Shown: piece by piece, positions 43,088 through 51,943 of the stretch | How the letters are laid out: each line of letters starts with the position of its first letter | How positions within the stretch are numbered: position 1 is the stretch's first letter | Source: Amycolatopsis lexingtonensis | Lineage (GTDB): Bacteria; Actinomycetota; Actinomycetes; Mycobacteriales; Pseudonocardiaceae | DNA: 64,000 nucleotides | NCBI RefSeq assembly: GCF_014873755.1 | Contig: NZ_JADBEG010000001.1 | Span: 2,978,501 to 3,042,500 of the forward strand | Direction of reading: 5' to 3' | Made by a program: the position numbers and the translations under genes | Notes under the pieces: model-generated | Told to the model about the DNA's origin: nothing | Database searches by the model: none | What the model saw: the letters and a program-made list of their open reading frames with translations, nothing else

Positions 43088-43909
43088 TCACAGCTCCCGG
43101 ACCAGGAGGAGGGGTTCGGCTTCGGCGTAGGACACGACCGGGCCGTCGCGGCACAGCAGCAACGGGCCCAGCTGGCAGTGCCCGCACAGGGCCGCGCCGC
43201 ACTGCATGTTCCGTTCCAGCGAGACGCGGATGTCTTCCGGCGCGAGCCCGTCGCGCAGCAGCACTTGGGCGCTGAAGCGCATCATCGGCTCGGGCCCGCA
43301 GAGGAACGCCGTGGTCCGGTCGGCGGTCGGCCGCACGCGGGCCAGTGGCTCGGTGACGAAGCCGACCTCGCCGCTCCAGCCGTCGGCCGGCTGGTCGACG
43401 GTCCGGTGGACTTCGATCGAGGTCTCCCAGGCCGCGAACTCGTCGCGGTAGAGGAAGTCGCCGGGCGTGCGGGCGCCCGCGACCAGGACCACCCGGCCGT
43501 AGGCGGCCCGGTCGGCGAGCACCGCGAGCACGACCGGGCGCAGCGGCGCCAGCCCCACTCCCCCGGCGACGATCACGACGTCGCCGCCGCGCGCCGACTC
43601 GACGTCCCACCCGCGCCCGAACGGTCCGCGCACGCCCAGCACGGTGCCCGGCCCGGCGTCGTGCAGGGCGTGGCTGACCGCGCCGACGTCCCGGATCGTC
43701 TGCTCGAGCGCACCGTCCGCTGTGGACGGATCGCCGCTGATCGAGATGGCGACCTCGCCGACGCCGCGGGCGTAGAGCATCGTGAACTGGCCGGGCCGGA
43801 ACCGCGGCAGGCTGCGGCCGGCGGGTACCAGCCGCAGCGTCGCGGTGTCCCGGGTCTGCGGCGTGCGCCGCTCGACCCGGTACGGCACCGGCACCATCGG
43901 CTCAGTCAC
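43088..43909 (-). CDS. Group 3b hydrogenase FAD/NAD(P)-binding (gamma) subunit
   Basis: 273 residues of the ferredoxin-NADP reductase type. [20 protein letters not shown] for [18 protein letters not shown] for NAD(P), LCGPEPMM, and a C-terminal 2Fe-2S site [20 protein letters not shown] 43909 overlaps the cNMP-domain gene by 8 bp. Passes electrons between NADP(H) and the Fe-S chain. Confidence 0.91.
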   Translation of the reverse strand: MTEPMVPVPYRVERRTPQTRDTATLRLVPAGRSLPRFRPGQFTMLYARGVGEVAISISGDPSTADGALEQTIRDVGAVSHALHDAGPGTVLGVRGPFGRGWDVESARGGDVVIVAGGVGLAPLRPVVLAVLADRAAYGRVVLVAGARTPGDFLYRDEFAAWETSIEVHRTVDQPADGWSGEVGFVTEPLARVRPTADRTTAFLCGPEPMMRFSAQVLLRDGLAPEDIRVSLERNMQCGAALCGHCQLGPLLLCRDGPVVSYAEAEPLLLVREL

Positions 43910-44363
43910 GCCCGCTCCGGTAGAGGTCGAGCAGCCGGGCCCGGGTGCCGCGCAGCCGGTGCGCCAGCACCTCGGCCATCGCGCGGGTCAGGGCGTAGCC
44001 GAACACGGGGTCCTCGTCGGCGAGCGCGCGCAGGAGGTTCCCGTCCAGCTCGGCCGCGGTGACGGTGGTGACCGCGCGGGCCCCGAAGTCCCAGCGGTAC
44101 GGCGGGACGAGCCACGACCAGCCGAGCAGCTCACCGGCACCGAGCGTCTGCACGACGACGTCGCCGCGGCCCGGTACCGTGGTGACGATCTCGACCCGGC
44201 CGCTCTCGAGCACCCAGAGCCGGTCGGCCGGGCGGCCTTCCTCGCACAGCCGCTCCCCGGCGGCGAACGCGACCTCGCGGGTGGCGCGGGTCAGCTGGGC
44301 GGTCTCCGCGGGCGTCAGGCGGGAGAACGGGGGCAACGCGGTGAAGCGGTCAACCGCCGACAC
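43902..44363 (-). CDS. Stand-alone cyclic-nucleotide-binding domain protein
   Basis: 153 residues. Crp-type beta-roll ([26 protein letters not shown]) and the phosphate-binding-cassette position [15 protein letters not shown]. No HTH follows, so it cannot act as a classical Crp. It sits inside the hydrogenase operon, overlapping genes on both sides, which suggests direct allosteric control of the complex by a nucleotide. The canonical cAMP Arg in the cassette is not obvious. Confidence 0.83.
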   Translation of the reverse strand: MSAVDRFTALPPFSRLTPAETAQLTRATREVAFAAGERLCEEGRPADRLWVLESGRVEIVTTVPGRGDVVVQTLGAGELLGWSWLVPPYRWDFGARAVTTVTAAELDGNLLRALADEDPVFGYALTRAMAEVLAHRLRGTRARLLDLYRSGRD

Positions 44364-45459
44364 GGCCGGCTCCTTCCCCGGCGAGCCGCGCGGCTTCGGC
44401 CGTGATGTCGATCCCGGCCGGGCACCAGGCGATGCAGCGCCCGCAGCCGACGCACCCGGAGGTGCCGAACTGGTCGTACCAGGTGCTCAGCTTGTGGCTC
44501 ATCCACTGCCGGTACCGGCTGTCCCCCGACTCGCGCACGCTGCCGCCGTGCACGTAGGAGAAGTCGAGCTCGAAGCAGGAAGCCCAGCGCTCGGCCCGCC
44601 CGGCGTGCTCGCCGGTGACGTCCGTGACGTCCTCGGTCGTCGTGCAGAAGCAGGTCGGGCAGACCATGGTGCAGTTGCCGCAGGTGAGGCACCGGCTCGC
44701 GATCTCCGACCAGACCGGGGACTCGCGCGAGTCCCGCAGCAGCGTCTTCAGGTCACCCGGCGGCATCGCGCGGCCCATCTTCGCCGCGGCGGCCTCGACG
44801 TCCGCTCGCGCGCCGTCGACTTCGGCTTCCGCCGCTTCGCGGGTGGTGACCAGCGCGAGGATGCGGTCGCCTTCGGCCGACCCGACGCCGACCACGAACC
44901 GGTGGCCGTCGTCGTCGACCCGTTCGGTGAGCGCGAGGTCGTACCCGGCGGTCGCGCCCGGGCCGGTGCCCATGGACGCGCAGAAGCACACTTCGCCGGG
45001 TTCGGTGCAGTTCGCCGCGATGGTGAACAGCCCCTGCCGGCGGCGGGCGAACGACCCGCTCGCGGCGAGGACGGTGCCGAGCACGGAGATCGCGGCGAGG
45101 TCGCAGGCGCGGACCCCCAGGAAGGCGTACCGCGGCACGTCTTCCTCCGCCGCGGTGTATTCGCCATCGGGGCCGATGTGCCACAGCGGCCGGTGCGGCG
45201 GGTGCAGGAAGCGCTTCCACGACTGGGGGCCCGCCGAATGGCCGAACACCGCGGCGTCCGCCCGGCGGCGCAGCCGGTACCGGCCGGGCGCGGTCTCCAC
45301 CCCCCAGCCGGCGGGCAGTTCGGCCGCCGAGTCCAGCTCGGCCAGCACGATCGCGTCGTCGCGCACCACCGGTCCGACGACGCGGTAGCCCTCGCCGAGC
45401 AGGACCTCGACCAGCCGGTCGAGGCCGGCCCGGTCGAGCACACGATGTCCGGCCGCCAT
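44350..45459 (-). CDS. Group 3b hydrogenase 4Fe-4S (beta) subunit
   Basis: 369 residues. N-terminal ~230 residues like the HydB/AsrA family ([16 protein letters not shown]). C-terminal ferredoxin motifs [14 protein letters not shown] near residue 256 and [12 protein letters not shown] near 335. First gene of the hydrogenase operon. ATG 45459 has GGGGAG 4 bp upstream. A DosR-like box lies 53 bp before the start. Confidence 0.9.
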   Translation of the reverse strand: MAAGHRVLDRAGLDRLVEVLLGEGYRVVGPVVRDDAIVLAELDSAAELPAGWGVETAPGRYRLRRRADAAVFGHSAGPQSWKRFLHPPHRPLWHIGPDGEYTAAEEDVPRYAFLGVRACDLAAISVLGTVLAASGSFARRRQGLFTIAANCTEPGEVCFCASMGTGPGATAGYDLALTERVDDDGHRFVVGVGSAEGDRILALVTTREAAEAEVDGARADVEAAAAKMGRAMPPGDLKTLLRDSRESPVWSEIASRCLTCGNCTMVCPTCFCTTTEDVTDVTGEHAGRAERWASCFELDFSYVHGGSVRESGDSRYRQWMSHKLSTWYDQFGTSGCVGCGRCIAWCPAGIDITAEAARLAGEGAGRVGG

Positions 45460-45511
45460 CCCGCTCCCCTTTCGCCGTCGTCCAGCCAACCGGGTCCGGC
45501 TCGATCACCCA

Positions 45512-45527
45512 AGGGCCGAAGGTCACC
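45512..45527. promoter_or_regulatory. DosR-like box of the hydrogenase operon
   Basis: GGTGACCTTCGGCCCT on the minus strand, an excellent match, 53 bp upstream of the beta-subunit start. Confidence 0.7.
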
Positions 45528-45554
45528 GAGCGGGGAAGTTCGGCTCCCGCCCTG

Positions 45555-45570
45555 GGGAACTTGGGCCCTA
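45555..45570. promoter_or_regulatory. DosR-like box of the GAPDH gene
   Basis: GGGAACTTGGGCCCTA, 56 bp upstream of the GAPDH start. It is back to back with the hydrogenase box, with 27 bp between them. Confidence 0.6.
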
Positions 45571-45625
45571 CGGGCGAGGCCGACGGATCACCACCATAGA
45601 GGAGGAAATCGACGACAGGGAGAAG

Positions 45626-46642
45626 ATGATGACAGTACGGCTCGGGATCAACGGCTTCGGCAGGATCGGGCGGGACATCCTCCGGTGCGTGCTGGAGTCG
45701 CCGGACAGCCCGATCGAAGTGGTCGCGGTCAACGACATCACGTCGCCGGAGATGCTGGCGCACCTGCTCGTGCACGATTCCACCTACGGCAGGCTGCGCA
45801 TCCCGGTGGAAGTCGTCGACGGCGAAGCCCTGCGCGTCGGGGACCACTTGATCCAGGTGACCGCGAAGGCCGATCCCGCGCAGCTGCCGTGGGGCGAGTA
45901 CGGCGTCGACGTCGTCGTCGAGTCGACCGGCAAGTTCCGCACCCGCGAAGCCGCGGGGGTGCACCTGGCCGCGGGCGCGAAGAAGGTCGTGATCTCCGCA
46001 CCCGGCAAGGATGTCGACGCGACGATCGTGCTCGGGGTCAACGAAGGCGACTACGACCCCGCGAAGCACCACATCATCTCGAACGCCTCCTGCACGACGA
46101 ACTGCGTGGCGCCGATGGTGAAGGTGCTGCACTCCGCGTTCGGCATCCGGCGCGGCCTGCTCACCACGATCCACAGCTACACCGGGGACCAGGCCCTGCT
46201 GGACCGCCCGCACAAGGACCCGCGGCGCGCGCGCTCGGCGGCGGTCAACGTCGTGCCCACCAGCACCGGCGCCGCGAAAGCGATCGGCCTGGTGCTCCCG
46301 GAGCTGGCCGGCAAGCTCGACGGCGTCGCGGTGCGCGTCCCGGTCGAGGACGGCTCGCTGACCGACCTGACGGTGGAGCTCGAGCGCCCGGTGACGGCCG
46401 AGCAGGTCAACCACGCGTTCGCCGAGGCCGCCGACGGCGATCTCAAGGGCATCCTGCGCTACACCGAGGCGCCCGTCGTCTCGCGCGACATCATCGGCGA
46501 CCCGGCGTCGTGCGTGTTCGACGCGGAACTGACCAAGGCCGACTCGCACCTGGCGAAGGTGTTCGGCTGGTACGACAACGAATGGGGCTATGCGACCCGC
46601 ACGGTGGAACTGGTGGAGCTGATCGGACGCTCGCTCGCCTAG
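45626..46642 (+). CDS. gap: Glyceraldehyde-3-phosphate dehydrogenase
   Basis: 338 residues. INGFGRIGRD at the start, catalytic SNASCTTNC near residue 152, HSYTGDQ, and C-terminal WYDNEWGYATRTVEL. Glycolytic/gluconeogenic enzyme; NAD as the cofactor is suggested by VNDIT after the second strand. Start is the first of two adjacent ATGs after GGGAGAAG. Paired head-to-head with the hydrogenase operon, each with a DosR-like box. Probably a hypoxia-specific second copy rather than the housekeeping gene; only a genome would show this. Confidence 0.92.
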   Translation: MMTVRLGINGFGRIGRDILRCVLESPDSPIEVVAVNDITSPEMLAHLLVHDSTYGRLRIPVEVVDGEALRVGDHLIQVTAKADPAQLPWGEYGVDVVVESTGKFRTREAAGVHLAAGAKKVVISAPGKDVDATIVLGVNEGDYDPAKHHIISNASCTTNCVAPMVKVLHSAFGIRRGLLTTIHSYTGDQALLDRPHKDPRRARSAAVNVVPTSTGAAKAIGLVLPELAGKLDGVAVRVPVEDGSLTDLTVELERPVTAEQVNHAFAEAADGDLKGILRYTEAPVVSRDIIGDPASCVFDAELTKADSHLAKVFGWYDNEWGYATRTVELVELIGRSLA

Positions 46643-46647
46643 TGCAC

Positions 46648-46684
46648 CGGGTGCCCGCCGGTGGTGCGGCCCGGCGGGCACCCG
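46648..46684. terminator. Bidirectional hairpin terminator
   Basis: Perfect 14-bp arms CGGGTGCCCGCCGG / CCGGCGGGCACCCG around a 9-nt loop, between the convergent GAPDH and truncated-haemoglobin genes. No long T-run. Confidence 0.7.
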
Positions 46685-46688
46685 TTCC

Positions 46689-47048
46689 TCACGCGGTCGA
46701 GACGATGTCCGCGGACAGCGGCGCGATGGCACCGATGATCGTCTCCGTCGTCTCCTGGGGCACCCCGGCGGCGAGGAGGGCGTCGGTGAGGTACTTCGCC
46801 ACGAGGTCGAAGTGGTGCTGCTCGATCCCCCGGCCCAGGTGGACGTCTTTCATGGACCGGCCGCGGTACTCGTCGGGCCCGCCGAGCGCGGCCGTGAAGA
46901 ACTCGACCTGCATGCCCTTGAGCCGCGGCAGGTTCGTCCCGCGGAAGAACACCGCGAGTTCCGCGTCGGCGAGGACGCGTTCGTAGAAGTCGTCGACCAC
47001 GGCCACCAGTGCTTCCTGGCCGCCGATCCCCTCGTAGATGCTCGTCAC
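46689..47048 (-). CDS. glbN: Group I truncated haemoglobin
   Basis: 119 residues, the normal length. [24 protein letters not shown] at the start, then [22 protein letters not shown] with the proximal His. Binds O2/NO; in mycobacteria trHbN detoxifies NO. GTG 47048 follows GGGAGG by 4 bp. No DosR-like box is seen in the 104 bp upstream. Confidence 0.9.
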   Translation of the reverse strand: MTSIYEGIGGQEALVAVVDDFYERVLADAELAVFFRGTNLPRLKGMQVEFFTAALGGPDEYRGRSMKDVHLGRGIEQHHFDLVAKYLTDALLAAGVPQETTETIIGAIAPLSADIVSTA

Positions 47049-47152
47049 GTCGCCTCCCGGTCGTGGTGGTCACCGTGGTGACCAGCCAACAACCGGGAGG
47101 TTTCGCGCCGGTAAGAACACGATCACCCGGGGGTTAGATCGGCCTCACCGCG

Positions 47153-47620
47153 TCAGGTGAAGATGATCTGACCGCCCGCGGCGAGGTCGTAGAACTCGCC
47201 GACCGTGATGATCCCGTTCACCTGGTCGATGAAGTCCGACTTCTCCATCCCGAACAGGTCCACCGACGCCTGGCAGGCGTAGAGCCCCGCGCCGGTGTCG
47301 GCGATCATCTCCACGAACTCCGGGATCGACGGGATGTCGAGCGCCTCCATCTTGTGCGCCATGTAGTGCGTCATCACCGACGACAGGCCGGGCAGGCCGC
47401 CCGCCCACGTCGCCAGGTGCAGGCCGGGGTTGCCGACCGTGGCGAGCTTGATGTGCTCGTGGCGCGCCTTGTGGATCGCGTCCAGTCCGAAGAACGTGAA
47501 GAACAGGTTCGCCTCGATGCCTTCGGCCCGGGCGCCGTTCGCCATGATCAGCGCCGGGTAGATCCCCTCGAGGGACCCCTTCGACACGATGATGGAAACC
47601 TTTTCGATCTTGTCGGTCAT
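47153..47620 (-). CDS. DsrE/DsrF-like sulfur-relay family protein
   Basis: 155 residues. VSIIVSKGSLEGIYPALIMANGARAEGIEANLFFTFFGL, a long middle segment, and LYACQASVDLFG with a candidate persulfide Cys near residue 114. Fold of the DsrE/F/H-like (DsrE2) family, which carries sulfane sulfur. Last gene of a CBS-SQR-DsrC-DsrE unit; 14 bp after dsrC. Confidence 0.83.
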   Translation of the reverse strand: MTDKIEKVSIIVSKGSLEGIYPALIMANGARAEGIEANLFFTFFGLDAIHKARHEHIKLATVGNPGLHLATWAGGLPGLSSVMTHYMAHKMEALDIPSIPEFVEMIADTGAGLYACQASVDLFGMEKSDFIDQVNGIITVGEFYDLAAGGQIIFT

Positions 47621-47634
47621 GACGTCCTCCGGAC

Positions 47635-47952
47635 TCAGATGCAGCCACGCGGCTTCGGGATCCCGGCGATGCGGGCCGCCAGCTTGGCCGGCCCCTTCGG
47701 GAACAGCTGGTAAAGCTCCTTGACCGCCACCCCGGACGTCTTGCCGAGGACGCGGACCGTCGGGCCGGTGCCCTTCTCCTCGAACTCGGCGCGGACGAAC
47801 TTCAGCACCTGCCAGTGCCGTTCGCCCAGCTCGCCGACGCCCGCGTCGGCGGCGATCTCCGGCGCCATCTCCTCGCGCCAGAGCGCGGGATCGGTGAAGA
47901 AGCCTTCTTCGTTCACGGGCACCTCGGTACCCGCGTAGACCTTCGTGAACAT
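47635..47952 (-). CDS. DsrC/TusE-family sulfur carrier
   Basis: 105 residues. FFTDPALWREEMAPEIA, ERHWQVLKFVRAEFEEKGTGPTVRVL, and a C-terminus ending PKPRGCI with the conserved penultimate Cys. The second Cys found in DsrC of sulfite-reducing organisms is missing (AKLAARIAG), so this is a single-Cys relay version. It would accept and pass on persulfide sulfur from SQR or the DsrE-like protein. Confidence 0.87.
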   Translation of the reverse strand: MFTKVYAGTEVPVNEEGFFTDPALWREEMAPEIAADAGVGELGERHWQVLKFVRAEFEEKGTGPTVRVLGKTSGVAVKELYQLFPKGPAKLAARIAGIPKPRGCI

Positions 47953-47959
47953 GGTCCTC

Positions 47960-49204
47960 CTATCGTCCGGCGGGTTCCGGGAACCGCTTTCCCGCGCGCG
48001 GCATCGCGCTCGACACGCCGGGCAGGTCCCGGCCGGGGAGCAGGCTGTGCCAGTAGAGCCACGAGAACATCAGCTTCCCGAGGTGGTTGAGCCGCGACTC
48101 CTTGAGCAGCGGCAGTCCCGTGTCGGCCGGGTAGTGGCCGGGCAGCGGTTCGGTGTCGTAGTTGAAGTCGATGAGCAGCGCCTTGCCGAACCCGCTCTCG
48201 ATGAAGCAGTTCGTGTGCCCGTCGAAACTCGCGTCCAGCGGCCTGCCGTCCAGGAACTGCCCGACGTTGCGGGTCAGCACCTCGCCCTCGAAGTGGGTGA
48301 CCGAGCCGGCCTTGGACGTCGGCACCGAGGCGGCGTCGCCGAGGACGAAGATGTTCTCCTTGACCTTCGAGCGCAGGGTGTGCTCGTCGGCGCGGACGAA
48401 CCCGAGCTCGTCACCCAGCCCCGGCGATCGGTCCACATAGGACGCTCCGCCGTGCAGGGGTACCACCACGGCCTGGTCGAAGCCGATCTCGCGGCCGTCG
48501 AAGGACACGAGCCGCCCGCCGTCGCCGTCGACCTCGCCGGTGTTGAACTCGGTGACCAGCTCGATGCCCTTCGCTTCCAGGATCCCGGCGAGGGTCCGCG
48601 CGGCCACCGGCTTGGTGAAGGCCGCGTCGAGCGGCGTGACGTAGGTCAGCTCGACGCGGTCGCGGATGCCGCGCTCCGTGAAGAACCAGTCGGCGAGGAA
48701 GCAGAACTCCAGCGGCGCGACCGGGCACTTGACCGGCAGGTCGACGACGTTCACCACGAGGCGGCCGCCGTCGAACGCGGCGAGCGCCGACGCGAGGCCC
48801 ACCGCGCCGTCGAGGTCGTAGAAGGTGTCCACGCGGCCGCGCCAGCCCGGGCCGGTGAGCCCTTCGGTCTCCTCCGGCAGGAGCCGGGCACCGGTCGCGA
48901 TCACCAGCGCGTCGTAGCCCAGCACGGTGCCGTCGGCCAGGTGGACGCGGTCGGCGTCGATGTCGACCCGCTCGACTTCGCTGCGGTGGTAGCCGATCCC
49001 GGCGGCCAGCTGCCGCGGGCGCGAGCGGACGAGGTCCTCGGCGTCGGCCATGCCGAAGGGCACGAACAACAGCCCCGGCTGGTAAACGTGCTGGTCGTCC
49101 CGGTCGACGACGGTGATCTCCGCGCCGTCGCCGTAGTCGCGGCGCAGGCGGTTCGCCGCGAGGGTGCCGCCGGTTCCCCCGCCGAGGATGACAATGCGTT
49201 TCAT
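47960..49204 (-). CDS. Sulfide:quinone oxidoreductase-like flavoprotein
   Basis: 414 residues. FAD motif IVILGGGTGGTLAANRLRR, HVYQPGLLFVPFG, YDALVIATGARLLPEE, a Cys-containing loop KCPVAPLEFCFLAD near residue 160, and LGDAASVPTSKAGSVTHFEGE near 305. C-terminal amphipathic region for membrane contact. Likely oxidises sulfide to persulfide with quinone as acceptor; co-operonic DsrC and DsrE support this. ATG 49204 has AGGAG 5 bp upstream. Confidence 0.85.
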   Translation of the reverse strand: MKRIVILGGGTGGTLAANRLRRDYGDGAEITVVDRDDQHVYQPGLLFVPFGMADAEDLVRSRPRQLAAGIGYHRSEVERVDIDADRVHLADGTVLGYDALVIATGARLLPEETEGLTGPGWRGRVDTFYDLDGAVGLASALAAFDGGRLVVNVVDLPVKCPVAPLEFCFLADWFFTERGIRDRVELTYVTPLDAAFTKPVAARTLAGILEAKGIELVTEFNTGEVDGDGGRLVSFDGREIGFDQAVVVPLHGGASYVDRSPGLGDELGFVRADEHTLRSKVKENIFVLGDAASVPTSKAGSVTHFEGEVLTRNVGQFLDGRPLDASFDGHTNCFIESGFGKALLIDFNYDTEPLPGHYPADTGLPLLKESRLNHLGKLMFSWLYWHSLLPGRDLPGVSSAMPRAGKRFPEPAGR

Positions 49205-49215
49205 CACTTCTCCTG

Positions 49216-49878
49216 TCAGCGCAGCTCGGCGGCCGCGCCGTCGTCTTGGGCCCACTTCATGCGGTTGCGCACCGCGACGACGCCGGGTATCGAGCCGGTC
49301 AGCCACTCGGCGCGTTCCACCTCGCTGCGCCGGTCGATGACCCCGCTCAACGTCACGACGCCGTCGTCGACCCGCACGGTGGCCGCCGCGGGGTCCGCCC
49401 AGATCGACCGCTGCAGCACTTCCCGCTCGACGGTCTCCTTGATTTCCTCGTCCGGGCGCAGGAAGGCGCCAAGGACGTCCCGCCGGGCGATGACGCCGGT
49501 GAGCCGGCCCGAGCCGTCGACCACGTACAGGCACCGCTGGTTCGTCTCGACCAGCCTCCGGCCCGCGGCGGTCACCGGCTCGTCCTTGGCGATCGTGGGC
49601 ACGCGGCGGGTCATCAGCTCGCGCGCGGTCAGCCCCTGCGCCTTGCTCCACACCCGGCGCTTCCACAGCACCGGCTCCGGACGGCGCGCGTCTCGGCCGT
49701 GCCGGGCCAGCAGATCCGCCTCGCCGACCACGCCGATCGGCCGCCGGTGCTCGTCGACCACCGGGACCGCCGCGATGCCGTGCTCGGCAAGGAGAGAAAC
49801 CAGTTCCTTGAACGGCGTCCCGGGCCCGGCGGACACCACCGGCGAGGTCATCAGGTCGGACACCAAGGGACCGCGCAT
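49216..49878 (-). CDS. CBS-pair protein with BON domain
   Basis: 220 residues. Two CBS motifs (residues ~8-60 and ~85-140, the latter with LYVVDGSGRLTGVIARRDVL) and a C-terminal BON domain (VRVDDGVVTLSGVIDRRSEVERAEWL). CBS pairs bind adenine nucleotides; BON domains contact membranes or proteins. First gene of the sulfur operon, with a DosR-like box 74 bp upstream. Paralogue of 53034-53732. Confidence 0.88.
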   Translation of the reverse strand: MRGPLVSDLMTSPVVSAGPGTPFKELVSLLAEHGIAAVPVVDEHRRPIGVVGEADLLARHGRDARRPEPVLWKRRVWSKAQGLTARELMTRRVPTIAKDEPVTAAGRRLVETNQRCLYVVDGSGRLTGVIARRDVLGAFLRPDEEIKETVEREVLQRSIWADPAAATVRVDDGVVTLSGVIDRRSEVERAEWLTGSIPGVVAVRNRMKWAQDDGAAAELR

Positions 49879-49951
49879 GGCACACCTCCGTCGAAGGGTT
49901 TTCCCCACGGTAGGAACACGTGCCCCCGGACCGGAGCGGGCGACGGTCCCC

Positions 49952-49965
49952 GGTCCGAAGGCCTT
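49952..49965. promoter_or_regulatory. DosR-like box
   Basis: Reads AAGGCCTTCGGACC on the minus strand. Lies 74 bp from the CBS-BON start and 63 bp from the divergent small membrane gene. Confidence 0.5.
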
Positions 49966-50027
49966 TCGCCCCTTTGCCCGGACCCGGGGCGTGCCGTTGC
50001 CTGGACACCCCGGCGGAAGGAGCGGAA

Positions 50028-50279
50028 ATGAACGACCACAAGCGGTGGCGCGAGCTGAGCCCCCGGCAGCGCGCCCGGATCCGCGTCGCGGCAGGTGTCC
50101 AGCTGCTGCTCGCCGCATCGGCGTGGTGGGACCTGGCCCGCCGGCCCGCCTCGCTGGTCCGCGGACCGAAGTGGCTGTGGGCACTGGTGATCGCCGTGAA
50201 CTTCGTCGGCCCGGTGGTCTACTTCACCCGGGGCCGGGCCACGAGCACCGGGCAGAGCGCGTACGACATCAACGCCTGA
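50028..50279 (+). CDS. Small two-TM membrane protein (PLDc_N-like)
   Basis: 83 residues. Helices at about 20-35 and 48-68, with WLWALVIAVNFVGPVVYFTRGR resembling the PLDc_N membrane module. ATG 50028 follows AAGGAG. Its last 61 bp overlap the convergent USP gene. Function unknown. Confidence 0.72.
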   Translation: MNDHKRWRELSPRQRARIRVAAGVQLLLAASAWWDLARRPASLVRGPKWLWALVIAVNFVGPVVYFTRGRATSTGQSAYDINA

Positions 50280-51067
50280 CTCGTCGAACCCAGCGCCAAA
50301 CCACTGATCCCGCCCCGGCCGCGGCTGCCGGCGACCAGCAACTGCGCGCGGTCGGCGAAGTCGAGCAGCCGCTCGGCCGGGCGCCCGGTGACGACCTCGC
50401 GGTCGACGACGACGTCCGGGAACTTCTCCTGCCAGCCCGCCAGCCGCTGGGCGAGCAGTTCGCGCGCGTACTCCCCGGCGGGTTCGCCCGCGTCCCACCA
50501 GCCGTCGTGGCGGCAGTGCACGGCGATCAACCGCGCGCGCCGCCAGGACGCCTCCTCGAACGCGGTGGCGATGGCCTCTTCACTCGCCGGGCTGCCGTCG
50601 ACGCCGACCACGACCGGTCCCTGCGCGGGCGGCTCGTCTTCGCCGGCGTGCGGGCGGATCAGCGCGACCGGGCAGTGCGCGTGCGCGGTGAGGGCCACCG
50701 TGACCGAGCCGAGCAGGAACCGGCCGAGGGGGCGCAGGCCCGGGGTGCCGAGCACGAACATCCGCGCGTCGCGGGATTCGGCGACCAGGGCGTCCGCGGG
50801 TCGTTCGGGGCGCAGCACCGTCTTCACGCTGATGTCCGCGGCCACCTCACGGGCTTCGGCCAGGACGCTCCGGCCCTGCCCCGCGGCCGCTTCCAGCAGC
50901 TGCTCGTAGGTCGGATCGGCCCGCGGGTAGGGCGCCGGCAGTTCCGGCAGCGCGTGCACCAGCCGCAGCCCGAGGTTCCGTTCCCGCGCGACGCGGGCGG
51001 CCCACCGGACCGCCGTGAGTGCGCCCGCCGAGCCGTCGACCCCGACGACGAGTTCCGAGCCGCTCAT
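50219..51067 (-). CDS. Tandem universal stress protein
   Basis: 282 residues with two UspA domains: LVVGVDGSAGALTAVRWA (residue 5) and VVVGVDGSPASEEAIATAF (near 153). Each has a terminal nucleotide loop (GTPGLRPLGRFLLGSVTVAL; GSRGRGGISGLALGSTSQAL). This is the layout of M. tuberculosis Rv2623/Rv1996, DosR-regulated USPs. ATG 51067. Two DosR-like boxes lie in the 215-bp divergent region shared with DoxX. Confidence 0.9.
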   Translation of the reverse strand: MSGSELVVGVDGSAGALTAVRWAARVARERNLGLRLVHALPELPAPYPRADPTYEQLLEAAAGQGRSVLAEAREVAADISVKTVLRPERPADALVAESRDARMFVLGTPGLRPLGRFLLGSVTVALTAHAHCPVALIRPHAGEDEPPAQGPVVVGVDGSPASEEAIATAFEEASWRRARLIAVHCRHDGWWDAGEPAGEYARELLAQRLAGWQEKFPDVVVDREVVTGRPAERLLDFADRAQLLVAGSRGRGGISGLALGSTSQALMSYALCPVLVARPRVK

Positions 51068-51141
51068 CCGTTTCCCCTTTCGCCTCACGGAAGTCAACCG
51101 GCCGAAGGCGCTTCCGGCGCGAGGCTTCGGCCCCCGCGCGG

Positions 51142-51157
51142 GAGGACTTCGGTCCCT
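51142..51157. promoter_or_regulatory. DosR-like box
   Basis: GAGGACTTCGGTCCCT, a near-perfect consensus match, 75 bp upstream of the tandem USP gene. Confidence 0.68.
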
Positions 51158-51201
51158 TTCCGGGTGGTCCCCGTCAGGCGGCGCCCAAGGGCCCCCGGTC
51201 C

Positions 51202-51217
51202 GGTGACCTTCGGCCCC
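51202..51217. promoter_or_regulatory. DosR-like box
   Basis: GGTGACCTTCGGCCCC, a near-perfect match, 66 bp upstream of the DoxX start. With 51142 it forms a divergent pair. Confidence 0.68.
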
Positions 51218-51282
51218 AGCACCCGCCGCGGACGCGGAACAAGCTGACCGCAGCACCGAAGAGAAAGAACGGAGGTTTCCCC

Positions 51283-51876
51283 ATGTCCATCCGACCGGAT
51301 GAGAAGAACACCCCGGTTCACCGGGCCACCGAACCGGCACCGGTCCCCGACTTCGTCGCCGCACCCACCATCGCCGGGAAGTCCCTGGCCGTCCTGCGCG
51401 TCGCCACCGGCTTCATCTTCCTGTGGGCGTTCCTGGACAAGCTGTTCGGCCTGGGCTACGCGACCCCGTCGAAGGGCGCCTGGCTCAACGGCGGCTCGCC
51501 GACCAAGGGCTTCCTCAGCAACGTCCACGTCGGCCCGTTCGAGTCGATGTTCCACGCCTGGGCCGGCACCTGGTGGGCCGACTGGCTGTTCATGCTCGGC
51601 CTCGGCGCCATCGGCCTCGCCGTGATCGCGGGCGTCGGGCTGCGCCTGTCCGCCGCGGCGGGCGCGCTGATGATGCTCATGATGTGGGCCGCCGAATGGC
51701 CGCTCGCGCAGAGCATGAGCACCGGCGAAGCAACGCACTCGACCAACCCGATCGTCGACTACCACATCATCTACGCGCTGATCCTCGTCGCGCTGGCCGC
51801 CGCGTCGGCCGGGAACACGTGGGGACTCGGCCGCCGCTGGTCCGCCCTCGTCGGCGACCGCACGTGGCTGCGCTGA
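51283..51876 (+). CDS. DoxX-family membrane protein
   Basis: 197 residues with four helices after a ~40-residue cytoplasmic N-terminus. GFIFLWAFLDKLFGLGY at the start of the first helix and an ADWLFMLGLGAIGLAV helix are DoxX features. DoxX-like proteins associate with membrane redox complexes. ATG 51283 follows GGAGG by 7 bp. A strong terminator follows the gene. Confidence 0.85.
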   Translation: MSIRPDEKNTPVHRATEPAPVPDFVAAPTIAGKSLAVLRVATGFIFLWAFLDKLFGLGYATPSKGAWLNGGSPTKGFLSNVHVGPFESMFHAWAGTWWADWLFMLGLGAIGLAVIAGVGLRLSAAAGALMMLMMWAAEWPLAQSMSTGEATHSTNPIVDYHIIYALILVALAAASAGNTWGLGRRWSALVGDRTWLR

Positions 51877-51892
51877 AACCGATCCGTTCCCT

Positions 51893-51922
51893 GGGCGCCC
51901 GCCGACCGGCGGGCGCCCTTTT
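51893..51922 (+). terminator. Intrinsic terminator after doxX
   Basis: Perfect 11-bp arms GGGCGCCCGCC / GGCGGGCGCCC, 4-nt loop GACC, followed directly by TTTT. The clearest rho-independent terminator in the window. It separates doxX from the alcohol dehydrogenase, although read-through or a second promoter must supply the latter. Confidence 0.85.
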
Positions 51923-51943
51923 CCCCTGCCGGAAGGAAGAAAG

